From the NCBI RefSeq assembly GCF_051020955.1, contig NW_027476368.1, positions 211,128 through 275,127 of the forward strand: a stretch of DNA of 64,000 nt, read 5' to 3'. The notes below the pieces were generated by a model. The model worked only from the letters and a program-made list of their open reading frames with translations. It had not been told where the DNA came from and did not search any database. Below are positions 51,191 to 63,660 of this stretch, one piece after another (position 1 is the first letter of the stretch; every line of letters starts with the position of its first letter). This DNA is from Megalopta genalis (Eukaryota; Arthropoda; Insecta; Hymenoptera; Halictidae). The translations under genes and the position numbers were made by a program.

Positions 51191-52315
51191 GTGTGTCGCG
51201 TTCATTTGAAGCTAAATCATGTGTTTCGCATGGATTTAAAGCTAACTCGTTTGTTTCGCATGCAGCTGATGCTATATCACCTATATCCGAAGTGTTTGAA
51301 GTTCAATCGTTTGTTCCGCACGGATTTGAAGCTAATCCTTCTACTTCGCATTGATTGGAAGCTACATCATGTGTATCGCATGGATTTTGAAGCTTTTATT
51401 CGTGTGCATTTGAAGCTATACCACTTATATCCCAAGTGTTTGAAGCTATGTCATTTGTTTCGCGTGGATTTGAAGCTAAACCTTCTACATCGCATTGATT
51501 TGCAGCTATATCATGTGTTTCACGTGGATTTGAAGCTAACTCGTTTGTTTCGTCTGCATTTGAAGCTATATCACTCATATCGCAAGTATCTGACGCTAAA
51601 TCATTTGTGTCGCATGAATGTGAAGTTAAACCTTCTACATCGCATTGATTTGAAGCTAAACCTGCTACATCTTATTGATTTGAAGCTAAATCATGTGTTT
51701 CGCATGGAGTTGAAGCTATCCCGTTTGTTTCGTCAGCGTTTGAAGCTATATCACTTATATCGCGAGTATTTGCTGTTAAATCAGTTGTGTCGCATGGATT
51801 TGAAGCTAACTCGTTTGTTTCGCCTGCATTTAAAGCTACTTCATTTATATCGCAACTATTTGAAGCTAAATGATTTGTTTCGCATGGATTTGATGCTATG
51901 CCTTCTACGTCGCATTGATTTGCATCTAAATCATCTGTGTCGCATGGATTTGAATCTAACTCGTTCGGTTCGCCTGCATATGAATCTATATCATTTATAT
52001 CGCAATTATTTGAAACTAAATCTTTCGTTTCGCATGGATTTGAAGATAAGCCTTCTACTTCGCATTGCTTTGAAGCTAAATCTTATGTATCGCATTGATT
52101 TGAAGCTAAGTCTTCTACTTCGCATTGATTTGAAGCAAAATCATGTGTATCGCTTTGTTTTGAAGCTAATTCGCTTGTTTTGCATGGAGTTGAATATAAA
52201 TCGTGTTTATCACAAGTATCTGAAGTTAAACCATTTCTTTCGAATGGATTTGAAGCAAAGCCTTCCACATCGCCTTGATTTGCACCTTAATCATGTGTTT
52301 CACATGGATTTATAG
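51191..52315 (+). other. + strand open frame (374 codons), repeat-derived
   Basis: Copy of the 44,021-45,145 frame at offset 7,170, with the same decapeptide order. Preservation reflects recent duplication and gives no independent support for coding. Confidence 0.1.
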
Positions 52316-53208
52316 CTAACTCTATTGTGTCGCCTGCATTTGAAGCTATATCATTTATATCGCAAGTATCTGAAGCTAAATCATTTGTTTTCCATTGATT
52401 TGAAGCTAAACCTTCTACATCGCATTGATTTGCAGCTAAATAATGTGTTTCGCATGGATTTGAAGCTAAACCTTCTTCATTGCATTGATTTGCAGCTAAA
52501 TCATTTGTATCGCATGGATTTGAAGCTAAACCTTCTACATCGCATTGATTTGAAGCTAAATCATTTGTTTCGCATGGATTTGAATCTAAGCCTTGTCCTT
52601 CGAATTGATTTGAAGCTAAATCATGTGTTTCGTATGGATTTGAAGCGAAACCTTAACATCGCATTGATTTAAAGCTAAACCTTCTACATTCTATTGATTT
52701 GAAGCTAAACCTTCTACCTCTTATTGTTTTGAAGCTAAACCTTCTACATCACAATGATTTGCAGCTAAATAATGTGTTTCGCATGGATTTGAAACTAAAC
52801 CTTCTACATCACATTGATTTGAAGCTTAATCATGTGTTTCGCATGGATTTGATGCTAACTCGTTTGTTTCGCATGCAGTTGTAGCTAAATAATGTATATC
52901 ACAAGTATTTGTAGCTAAACCATTTGTTTCCCATGAATTTGAAGCTAAGCCTTTTACTTCGCATTGATTTGAAGCTAAATCATTTGTTTCGCATGGAATT
53001 GAAGCTACCTCGCTTGTTCCTCCAGCTTTTGAAGCTATATCACTTATATCGCAAGAATTTGAATCTAAATCATATGTGTCGTTTGGATTTGAAGGAGAAC
53101 CTTCTACATCGCATTGATTTCAAGCTAAATCTAGTGTATCGCATGGAATTGAAGCTACCTCGTTTGTTCCTACAGTATTTGAAGCTATATCACTTATATC
53201 GCAAGTAT

Positions 53209-53222
53209 TTGATTTAAATCAA
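53209..53222. repeat. 14-bp palindrome marker, fourth occurrence
   Basis: TTGATTTAAATCAA, 5,072 bp after the third; spacings alternate 5,072 and 2,098 to this point. Confidence 0.85.
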
Positions 53223-55236
53223 TTGTTTCGAATGGATTTGAAGATAATTCTCCTACATCGTATTGATTTGAAGGCAAATCATGTGTTTCGCATGGATTTG
53301 AAGCTACCCCTTCTACTTCGCATTGATTTGAAGCTAAATCATGTGTTTCGCTTGGACTTGAAGCTAACTCGTTTGTTTCGCACGCTGTTGAAGCTAAATC
53401 ATGTATATCACAAGTAATTGAAGGTAAACCATTTGTTTCGCATGGATTTGAAGCTAACCCTTCTACTTGGCATTGAAATGAAGCTAAATCATGTGTTTTG
53501 CATGGATTTGAGGCTAATCCTTCTACTAAGAATTGACTTGAAAATAAATCATTTGCTTCGCATGGATTTGAAGAAAATCGTGTGCTTCGTCTGCATTTGA
53601 AGCTATATCACTCATATCGAGATTATTTGATGCTCAATCATTTGTTTCGCTCAGATTTGAAGCTAAACCTTCTACATCGCATTGATTTGAAGCTAAATCA
53701 TGTGTTTCGCACGGATGTGAAGCTAACTCGATTGTTTTTTCTGCATTTGAAGCTGTTTCATTTATATCGCAAGTATTTGAAGCTAACTCGTTTGTTTCGC
53801 ATGCATTTGAAGCTGTATCCCTTATATTCGCAAGTATTTGAAGCTAAATCATTCGTTTCGCATGGATTTGAAGCTAAGCCCTCTACTTCGCATTGATTTA
53901 AGCTAAATCATGTGTTTCGCATGGATTTGAAGTTAACTCGTTTGTTTCGTCTGTATTTGAAGCTATATCACTTATATCGCGAGTATTTGATGTTAAATCA
54001 GTTGTGTCGCATGGATTTGAAGCTAACTCGTTTGTTTCGCCTGCATTTAAAGCTACTTCATTTATATCGCAACTATTTGAAGCTAAATGATTTGTTTTGC
54101 GTGGATTTGATGCTAACTCATTTGTTTCGCCTGCATATGAAGCTATTTCATTTATAAGGCAAGTATTTGAAGCTAAATCATTCGTTTCGCATGGATTGGA
54201 AGCCAAGCCTTCTACTGCGCTTGGATTTGAAGCTAACTCGTTTGTTTCGCATGCAGTTGAAGCTAGGTCATGTATATCACAAGTATTTGAAGCTGAACCA
54301 TTTGTTGCGCATGGATTTGAAGCTGAGCCCTATACTTCGCATTGATTTGAAGCTAAATCATGTGTTTCTCATGGATTTGAAGCTAACTCGTTTTTTTCGC
54401 CTGCATTGAAGCTATATCACATATATCGCAAGTATTTCATTCCAAAATCATTTGCTTCGCACTGATTTGAATCTAAGCCTTATACTTCGAATTGATTTGT
54501 CGCTAAATTATGTGTTTCGCTTGGATTTGAAGTTAAGCCTTCTAGTTTGCATTGATTTAAAGCATAATCATGTCTTTCGCATGGATTTGAATCTCTACTC
54601 GTTTGTTTCGCATGCAGTTGATTCTAAATCATGTTTATCACAAGTATCTAAAGCTAACGCATTTGTTTCGCAAGAATACGAAGCTATAACATGTGTGTCG
54701 CGTTCATTTAAAGCTAAATCATGTGTTTCGCATGGATTTAAAGCTAACTCGTTTGTTTCGCATGCAGCTGATGCTATATCACCTATATCCGAAGTGTTTG
54801 AAGTTCAATCGTTTGTTCCGCACGGATTTGAAGCTAATCCTTCTACTTCGCATTGATTGGAAGCTACATCATGTGTATCGCATGGATTTTGAAGCTTTTA
54901 TTCGTGTGCATTTGAAGCTATACCACTTATATCCCAAGTGTTTGAAGCTATGTCATTTGTTTCGCGTGGATTTGAAGCTAAACCTTCTACATCGCATTGA
55001 TTTGCAGCTATATCATGTGTTTCACGTGGATTTGAAGCTAACTCGTTTGTTTCGTCTGCATTTGAAGCTATATCACTCATATCGCAAGTATCTGACGCTA
55101 AATCATTTGTGTCGCATGAATGTGAAGTTAAACCTTCTACATCGCATTGATTTGAAGCTAAACCTGCTACATCTTATTGATTTGAAGCTAAATCATGTGT
55201 TTCGCATGGAGTTGAAGCTATCCCGTTTGTTTCGTC

Positions 55237-58200
55237 AGCGTTTGAAGCTATATCACTTATATCGCAAGCATCTGAATCTAAATCATTTGTTTCCCATGGA
55301 TTAGAAGCTAAACCTTCTACATCGCTTGGATTTAAAGCTAAATCATGTGTTTCGCTTGGATTTGAAGCTATCTCGTTTGTTTCCCCTGCATTTGAAGCTA
55401 TATCACTTATATAACAAGTATCTGATGCTGAGTCATTTGTTTCGCATGGATTTGAAGTTAAACCTTGTACATCGCATTGATTTGCAGCTAAATCATGTGT
55501 TTCGCATGGATTTGAATCTAAGCCTTGTCCTTCGAATTGATTTGAAGCTACATCATGTATTTCATATGGATTTGAAGCTAAACCTTCTACATCGCATTGA
55601 TTTGAAGACAAATCGTGGGTTTCGCATGGATTTGAAGCTAAGCCATCTACTTCGCTTTCATTTGAAGCTAAATCACTTGTTTCGCATGGATTTGAATCTA
55701 AGCCTTGTCCTTTGAATTCATTTGAAGCTAAATCATGTGTTTCGTATGGATTTGAAGCTAAACCTTCTACATCGCATTGATTTGAAGCTAAATCATGTGT
55801 CTCGCATGGAATTGAAGCTACCTCGTTTGTTCCTACAGTATTTGAAGCTATATCACTTATATCGCAAGTATTTGATTTAAATCAATTGTTTCGAATGGAT
55901 TTGAAGATAATTCTCCTACATCGTATTGATTTGAAGGCAAATCATGTGTTTCGCATGGATTTGAAGCTACCCCTTCTACTTCGCATTGATTTGAAGCTAA
56001 ATCATGTGTTTCGCTTGGACTTGAAGCTAACTCGTTTGTTTCGCACGCTGTTGAAGCTAAATCATGTATATCACAAGTAATTGAACGTAAACCATTTGTT
56101 TCGCATGGATTTGAAGCTAACCCTTCAACTTGGCATTGAAATGAAGCTAAATCATGTGTTTTGCATGGATTTGAGGCTAATCCTTCTACTAAGAATTGAC
56201 TTGAAAATAAATCATTTGCTTCGCATGGATTTGAAGAAAATCGTGTGCTTCGTCTGCATTTGAAGCTATATCACTCATATCGAGATTATTTGATGCTCAA
56301 TCATTTGTTTCGCTCAGATTTGAAGCTAAACCTTCTACATCGCATTGATTTGAAGCTAAATCATGTGTTTCGCATGGATTTGAAGATAACTCGTTTGTTT
56401 CGTCTGTATTTGAAGCTATATCACTTATATCGCGAGTATTTGATGTTAAATCAGTTGTGTCGCATGGATTTGAAGCTAACTCGTTTGTTTCGCCTGCATT
56501 TAAAGCTACTTCATTTATATCGCAACTATTTGAAGCTAAATGATTTGTTTCGCATGGATTTGAAGCTATGCCTTCTACGTCGCATTGATTTGCATCTAAC
56601 TCATGTGTGTCGCATGGATTTGAAACTAACTCGTTCGTTTTGCCTGCATATGAAGCTATATCATTTATATCGCAATTATTTTAAGCTAAATCTTTCGTTT
56701 CGCATGGATTTGAAGATAAGCCTTCTACTTCGCATTGATTTGAAGCTAAATCTTATGTATCGCATTGATTTGAAGCTAAGTCTTTTACTTCGCATTGATT
56801 TGAAGCTAAATCATGTGTATCGCTTTGTTTTGAAGCTAATTCGTTTGTTTCGCATGGAGTTGAATATAAATCGTGTTTATCACAAGTATCTGAAGTTAAA
56901 TCATTTGTTTCGCATGAATTTGAAGCTGTACCATGTGTTTCGCATGAATTTGAACGTAAATCATGTGTTACGCATTGGTTTTGAAGCTAAGCCTCCTACA
57001 TAGCACTGATTTGAAGCTACATCATTTCTTTCGCATGGATATGAAGCAAAGCCTTCCACATCGCCTTGATTTGGACCTTAATCATGTGTTTCACATGGAT
57101 TTGATGCTAACTCGTTTGTTTCCTCTGCATTTGAAGCTATATCACTTATATCGCAACTATCTGAAGCTAAATCAATTGTCTCTCATGTATTTGAAGCTAT
57201 GCCTTCTACTTCTCATTGATTTGAATCTTTGAATCTAAGTCATGTGTTTCGCGTGGATTTGAAGCTATCTCGTTCGTTCCTCCTGCATTTGAAGCTGTAT
57301 CAATCATATCGCAAGTATCTGATTCTAAATCATTTGTTTCGCATGGATTTGAAGATAAGCCTTCTACTTCGCATTGATATGAAGCTAAATAATGTGTTTC
57401 GCATGGATTTGAAGCTAACTCGTTCGTTTCGCCTGCATATGAAGCTATAACACTTATATCGCAAGTATTTGAAGCTAAATCATTTGTTTCGAACAGATTT
57501 GAAGCTAAACCTTTTACATCGCATTGATTAGAAGCTAAATCATGTGTTTCGTGTGGATTTGAAGCTAAATCATGTGATTCGCATGGATTTGAAGCTAACT
57601 CGTTTGTGTCGCCAGCATTTGCAGCTATATCATTTATATCGCAAGTATTTGATGCTCAATCAGGAGTGTCGCATGCATTTGAAGCTAAGCCTTCTACTTC
57701 GAATTGATATGAAGCTAAGTCATGTGTATCACATGGATTTGAAGCTAACTCCTTTGTTTTCCTGCTTTTGAACCTACTTCATTTATATCGCAAGTATTTG
57801 AAGCTAACTCGTTTGTTTTGCATACATTTGAAGCTGTATCCCTTACATTCGCAAGTATTTGACGCTAAATCATTCGTTTCGCATGGATTTGAAGCTAAGC
57901 CTTCTACTTCGCATTGATTTGAAGCTAAATCATGTGTATCGCATGGATTTTGCAACTAACTCGTTTGATTCGTCTGCATTTGGAGCTATATCAGTTATAT
58001 CGCAAGTATCTGATGCTAAATCGTTTGTTTTGCATGGATTTGCAGCTAAACCTTCTATGTCGCATTGATTTGCAGCTAAACCATGTGTATCGCATGGAGT
58101 TGATGCTAACTCGTTCGTTTCGCCTGCATATGAAGCTATATCATTTATATCGCAAGTATTTGAAACTAATTCATTTGTTGCGCATGGATTTGAAGCTAAG

Positions 58201-59337
58201 CCCTATACTTCGCATTGATTTGAAGCTAAATCATGTGTTTCTCATGGATTTGAAGCTAACTCGTTTGTTTCGCCTGCATTGAAGCTATATCACATATATC
58301 GCAAGTATTTCATTCCAAAATCATTTGCTTCGCACTGATTTGAATCTAAGCCTTATACTTCGAATTGATTTGTCGCTAAATTATGTGTTTCGCTTGGATT
58401 TGAAGTTAAGCCTTCTAGTTTGCATTGATTTAAAGCATAATCATTTCTTTCGCATGGATTTGAATCTCTACTCGTTTGTTTCGCATGCAGTTGATTCTAA
58501 ATCATGTTTATCACAAGTATCTAAAGCTAACGCATTTGTTTCGCAAGAATACGAAGCTATAACATGTGTGTCGCGTTCATTTGAAGCTAAATCATGTGTT
58601 TCGCATGGATTTAAAGCTAACTCGTTTGTTTCGCATGCAGCTGATGCTATATCACCTATATCCGAAGTGTTTGAAGTTCAATCGTTTGTTCCGCACGGAT
58701 TTGAAGCTAATCCTTCTACTTCGCATTGATTGGAAGCTACATCATGTGTATCGCATGGATTTTGAAGCTTTTATTCGTGTGCATTTGAAGCTATACCACT
58801 TATATCCCAAGTGTTTGAAGCTATGTCATTTGTTTCGCGTGGATTTGAAGCTAAACCTTCTACATCGCATTGATTTGCAGCTATATCATGTGTTTCACGT
58901 GGATTTGAAGCTAACTCGTTTGTTTCGTCTGCATTTGAAGCTATATCACTCATATCGCAAGTATCTGACGCTAAATCATTTGTGTCGCATGAATGTGAAG
59001 TTAAACCTTCTACATCGCATTGATTTGAAGCTAAACCTGCTACATCTTATTGATTTGAAGCTAAATCATGTGTTTCGCATGGAGTTGAAGCTATCCCGTT
59101 TGTTTCGTCAGCGTTTGAAGCTATATCACTTATATCGCAAGCATCTGAATCTAAATCATTTGTTTCCCATGGATTAGAAGCTAAACCTTCTACATCGCTT
59201 GGATTTAAAGCTAAATCATGTGTTTCGCTTGGATTTGAAGCTATCTCGTTTGTTTCCCCTGCATTTGAAGCTATATCACTTATATAACAAGTATCTGATG
59301 CTAAGTCATTTGTTTCGCATGGATTTGAAGTTAAACC
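55237..59337. repeat. Partial third copy of the large macro-repeat, shortened
   Basis: From about 55,802 it matches 48,067 onward. The offset is 7,735 at first, 7,525 after a 210-bp loss (about 48,640-48,850 missing at 56,370), and 7,375 after a 150-bp loss (about 50,646-50,795 missing at 58,175). Both are whole numbers of monomers, and the second is exactly one five-monomer set. From 58,325 the match to 54,452 onward has offset 3,873. No gene seen. Confidence 0.8.
55872..55885. repeat. 14-bp palindrome marker, fifth occurrence
   Basis: TTGATTTAAATCAA, 2,663 bp after the previous one; marks the start of the third partial macro-repeat. Confidence 0.85.
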
Positions 59338-59909
59338 TTCTACATCGCATTGATATGCAGCTAAATCATGTGTTTCGCATGGATTTGAAGCTAACTCATT
59401 CGTTGCGCATGCAGTTAAATCTAAATAACGTATATCACAAGTATTTGTATCTAAACCATTTGTTTCGCATGGATTTGAATCAATGCCTTGTACTTTGAGT
59501 TGATTTGAAGCTAAATCATGTGTTTCGCATGGATTTTGAAGCTAAACCTTCTACATCGCATTGATTTGAAGCTAAATTATGTGATTCGCTAGGATTTGAA
59601 GCTAACTCGTTTGATCCGCATGCATTTGAAACTATATCTCTTATATCGCAAGTATCTGATGCTAAATCATTTGTTTCGCATGGATTTGAAGCTAATCCTT
59701 CTACTTTGCATTGATTTGAAGCTAAATCATGTGTACCGCATGGATTTGAAGCTAAATCTTCAACATTGCATTGACTTGAAGCTAAATCATGTGTTTCGTG
59801 TTGATTCGAAGCTAACTCGTTTGTTTCGCTGCATTTGAAGCTATAAAAACTCATATCGCAAGTATCTCAAGCTAAATCATTTGTGTCGCATTGTTTTTTA
59901 AGCAGAACC
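59338..59909. repeat. 572-bp tandem duplication, copy 1
   Basis: Nineteen monomers plus 2 bp, repeated directly downstream at offset 572. The one clear internal difference seen is CGCTAGGATT at about 59,587 against CGCTTGGATT at about 60,159; the edges also vary. Unusual units (TTGCGCATGCAGTTAAATC, CTTTGAGTTG, GCATTGTTTTTTAAGC) occur in both. Confidence 0.88.
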
Positions 59910-60481
59910 TTCTACGTCGCATTGATTTGCAGCTAAATCATGTGTTTCGCATGGATTTGAAGCTAACTCATTCGTTGCGCATGCAGTTAAATCTAAATAA
60001 CGTATATCACAAGTATTTGTATCTAAACCATTTGTTTCGCATGGATTTGAATCAATGCCTTGTACTTTGAGTTGATTTGAAGCTAAATCATGTGTTTCGC
60101 ATGGATTTTGAAGCTAAACCTTCTACATCGCATTGATTTGAAGCTAAATTATGTGATTCGCTTGGATTTGAAGCTAACTCGTTTGATCCGCATGCATTTG
60201 AAACTATATCTCTTATATCGCAAGTATCTGATGCTAAATCATTTGTTTCGCATGGATTTGAAGCTAATCCTTCTACTTTGCATTGATTTGAAGCTAAATC
60301 ATGTGTACCGCATGGATTTGAAGCTAAATCTTCAACATTGCATTGACTTGAAGCTAAATCATGTGTTTCGTGTTGATTCGAAGCTAACTCGTTTGTTTCG
60401 CTGCATTTGAAGCTATAAAAACTCATATCGCAAGTATCTCAAGCTAAATCATTTGTGTCGCATTGTTTTTTAAGCAGAACC
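59910..60481. repeat. 572-bp tandem duplication, copy 2
   Basis: Second copy of 59,338-59,909. Both copies end in the GCATTGTTTTTTAAGC unit, followed by CTTCTACGTCG. Confidence 0.88.
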
Positions 60482-63400
60482 TTCTACGTCGCATTGATTT
60501 GCATCTAAATCATGTGTGACGCATGGATTTGTAACTAACTCGTTCGTTTCGCCTGCATATGAAGCTATATCATTTACATCGCAATTATTTGAAGCTAAAT
60601 CTTTCGTTTCGCATGGATTTGAAAATAAGCCTTCTACTTCGTATTGATTTGAAGACAAATCATGTGTTTCTCACGGATTTGGAGCTAACCCTTCTACTTC
60701 GCATTGATTTGAAGCTATATCATGTGTTTCTCTTGGACGTGAAGCTAACTCGTTTGTTTCGCACGCAGTTGAAGCTAAATCATGTATATCACAAGTAATT
60801 GAAGGTAAACCATTTGTTTCGCATGGATTTGAAGTTAACCCTTCTACTTGGCATTGAAATGAAGCTAAATCATGTGTTTTGCATGGATTTGAAGCTACTC
60901 CTTCTACTAAGAACTGACTTGAAAATAAATCATTTGCTTCGCATGGATTTGAAGAAAATCGTGTGCTTCGTCTGCATTTGAAGCTATATCACTCATCTCG
61001 AGAGTATTTGAAGCTGAGTCATTTGTTTCGCTCAGATTTGAAGCTAAACCTTCTACATCGCATTGATTTGAAGCTAAATCATGGGTTTCGCACGGATGTG
61101 AATCTAACTCGTTTGTTTTGTCTGCATTTGAAGCTGTTTCATTTATATCGCAAGTATTTGAAGCTAACTCGTTTGTTTCGCATGCATTTGAAGCTGTATC
61201 CCTTATATTCGCAAGTATTTGAAGCTAAATCATTCGTTTCGCATGGATTTGAAGCTAAGCCCTCTACTTCGCACTGATTTGAAGCTAAATCATGTGTTTC
61301 GCATGGATTTGAAGCTAACTCGTTTGTTTCGTCTGTATTTGAAGCTATATCACTTATATCGCGAGTATTTGCTGTTAAATCAGTTGTGTCGCATGGATTT
61401 GAAGCTAACTCGTTTGTTTCGCCTGCATTTAAAGCTACTTCATTTATATCGCAACTATTTGAAGCTAAATGATTTGTTTCGCATGGATTTGATGCTATGC
61501 CTTCTACGTCGCATTGATTTGCATCTAAATCATCTGTGTCGCATGGATTTGAATCTAACTCGTTCGGTTCGCCTGCATATGAATCTATATCATTTATATC
61601 GCAATTATTTGAAACTAAATCTTTCGTTTCGCATGGATTTGAAGATAAGCCTTCTACTTCGCATTGCTTTGAAGCTAAATCTTATGTATCGCATTGATTT
61701 GAAGCTAAGTCTTCTACTTCGCATTGATTTGAAGCAAAATCATGTGTATCGCTTTGTTTTGAAGCTAATTCGTTTGTTTTGCATGGAGTTGAATATAAAT
61801 CGTGTTTATCACAAGTATCTGAAGTTAAACCATTTCTTTCGCATGGATTTGAAGCAAAGCCTTCCACATCGCCTTGATTTGCACCTTAATCATGTGTTTC
61901 ACATGGATTTATAGCTAACTCTATTGTGTCGCCTGCATTTGAAGCTATATCATTTATATCGCAAGTATCTGAAGCTAAATCATTTGTTTTCCATTGATTT
62001 GAAGCTAAACCTTCTACATCGCATTGATTTGCAGCTAAATAATGTGTTTCGCATGGATTTGAAGCTAAACCTTCTTCATTGCATTGATTTGCAGCTAAAT
62101 CATTTGTATCGCATGGATTTGAAGCTAAACCTTCTACATCGCATTGATTTGAAGCTAAATCATTTGTTTCGCATGGATTTGGATCTAAGCCTTGTCCTTC
62201 GAATTGATTTGAAGCTAAATCATGTGTTTCGTATGTATTTGAAGCGAAACCTTAACATCGCATTGATTTAAAGCTAAACCTTCTACATTCTATTGATTTG
62301 AAGCTAAACCTTCTACCTCTTATTGTTTTGAAGCTAAACCTTCTACATCACAATGATTTGCAGCTAAATAATGTGTTTCGCATGGATTTGAAACTAAACC
62401 TTCTACATCCCATGGATTTGAAGCTAAATCATGTGTTTGGCATGGATTTGAAGCTGAACCTTCTACATCGCATTGATTTGCAGCTGAATCATGTGTTTCG
62501 CATCGATTTGAAGCTGAACCTTCTGCATCGCATTGATATGCAGCTGAATCATTTGTTTCGCATGGATTTGAAGCTAACTCGTTCGTTTCGCCTGTATTTG
62601 AAGCTAGATCACTTATATCGCAAGCATTTGAAGCTAAATCATGTGTATCGCGTGGATTTTGAAGCTAACTCGTTTGATTAGTCTGCATTTGAAGCTATAT
62701 CACTTATACCCCAAGTGTTTGAAGCTAAATCATATATTTCGCGTGAATTTGAAGCTAAACCTTCTACATCGCATTGATTTGAAGCTAAATAATGTGTCTC
62801 CATGAATTTGAAGCTAAGCCTTCTACATCACATTGATTTCCAGCTAAATCATTTGTTTCGCATCGATTTGAATCTAAGCCTTGTCCTTCGAATTGGTTTG
62901 AAGCTAAATCATGTGTTTCATATGGATTTGAAGCTAAACCTTCTACATCGCATTGATTTGAAGCTTAATCATGTGTATCGCATGGATTTGATGCTAACTC
63001 GTTTGTTTCGCATGCAGTTGTATCTAAATAATGTATATCACAAGTATTTGTACCTAAACCATTTGTTTCCCATGAACTTGAAGCTAAGCCTTCTACTTCG
63101 CATTGATTTGAAGCTAAATCATTTGTTTCGCATGGAATTGAAGCTACCTCGCTTGTTCCTACAGCTTTTGAAGCTATATCACTTATATCGCAAGTATTTG
63201 AATCTTAATCATATATGCCGCATGGATTTGAAGCTGAACCTACTACATCGCATTAATTTGAAGCTAAATCTTTTGTATCGCATGGATTTGAAGCTAAACC
63301 TTCTACATCGCATTGATTTGAAGACAAATCGTGTGTTTCGCATGGATTTGAAGCTAAGGCATCTACTTCGCTTTCATTTGAAGCTAAATCACATGTTTCG

Positions 63401-63660
63401 CATGGATTTGAATCTAAGCCTTGTCCTTCGAATTGATTTGAAGCTAAATCATGTGTTTCGTATGGATTTGAAGCTAAACCTTCTACATCGCATTGATTTG
63501 AAGCTAAATCATGTGCCTCGCATGGAATTGAAGCTACCTCGTTTGTTCCTACAGTATTTGAAGCTATATCACTTATATCGCAAGTATTTGATTTAAATCA
63601 ATTGTTTCGAATGGATTTGGAGATAATTCTCCTACATCGTATTGATTTGAAGGCAAATCA
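60482..63660. repeat. Rearranged copy of the 38-41 kb subarray
   Basis: Positions 60,799-61,270 match 41,176-41,650. Positions 61,341-63,352 match 38,030-40,041 at a constant offset of 23,311. Positions 63,353-63,660 match about 40,730-41,040, skipping about 690 bp present there. A shared 38,371/61,682 variant series supports direct descent. No gene seen. Confidence 0.78.
63588..63601. repeat. 14-bp palindrome marker, sixth occurrence
   Basis: TTGATTTAAATCAA followed by the same diverged monomers as at 40,981, with one change (GGATTTGGAG). Confidence 0.85.

Larger units (their letters stand above)
48067..55236. repeat. 7,170-bp macro-repeat, copy 2
   Basis: Near-identical to copy 1 through 54,741. 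After that it continues as 51,240-51,730 does (offset 3,502) rather than as copy 1 does. All odd-length marker units of copy 1 are retained (palindromes at 48,137 and 53,209, 8-bp insertion at 49,695). No gene seen. Confidence 0.88.
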
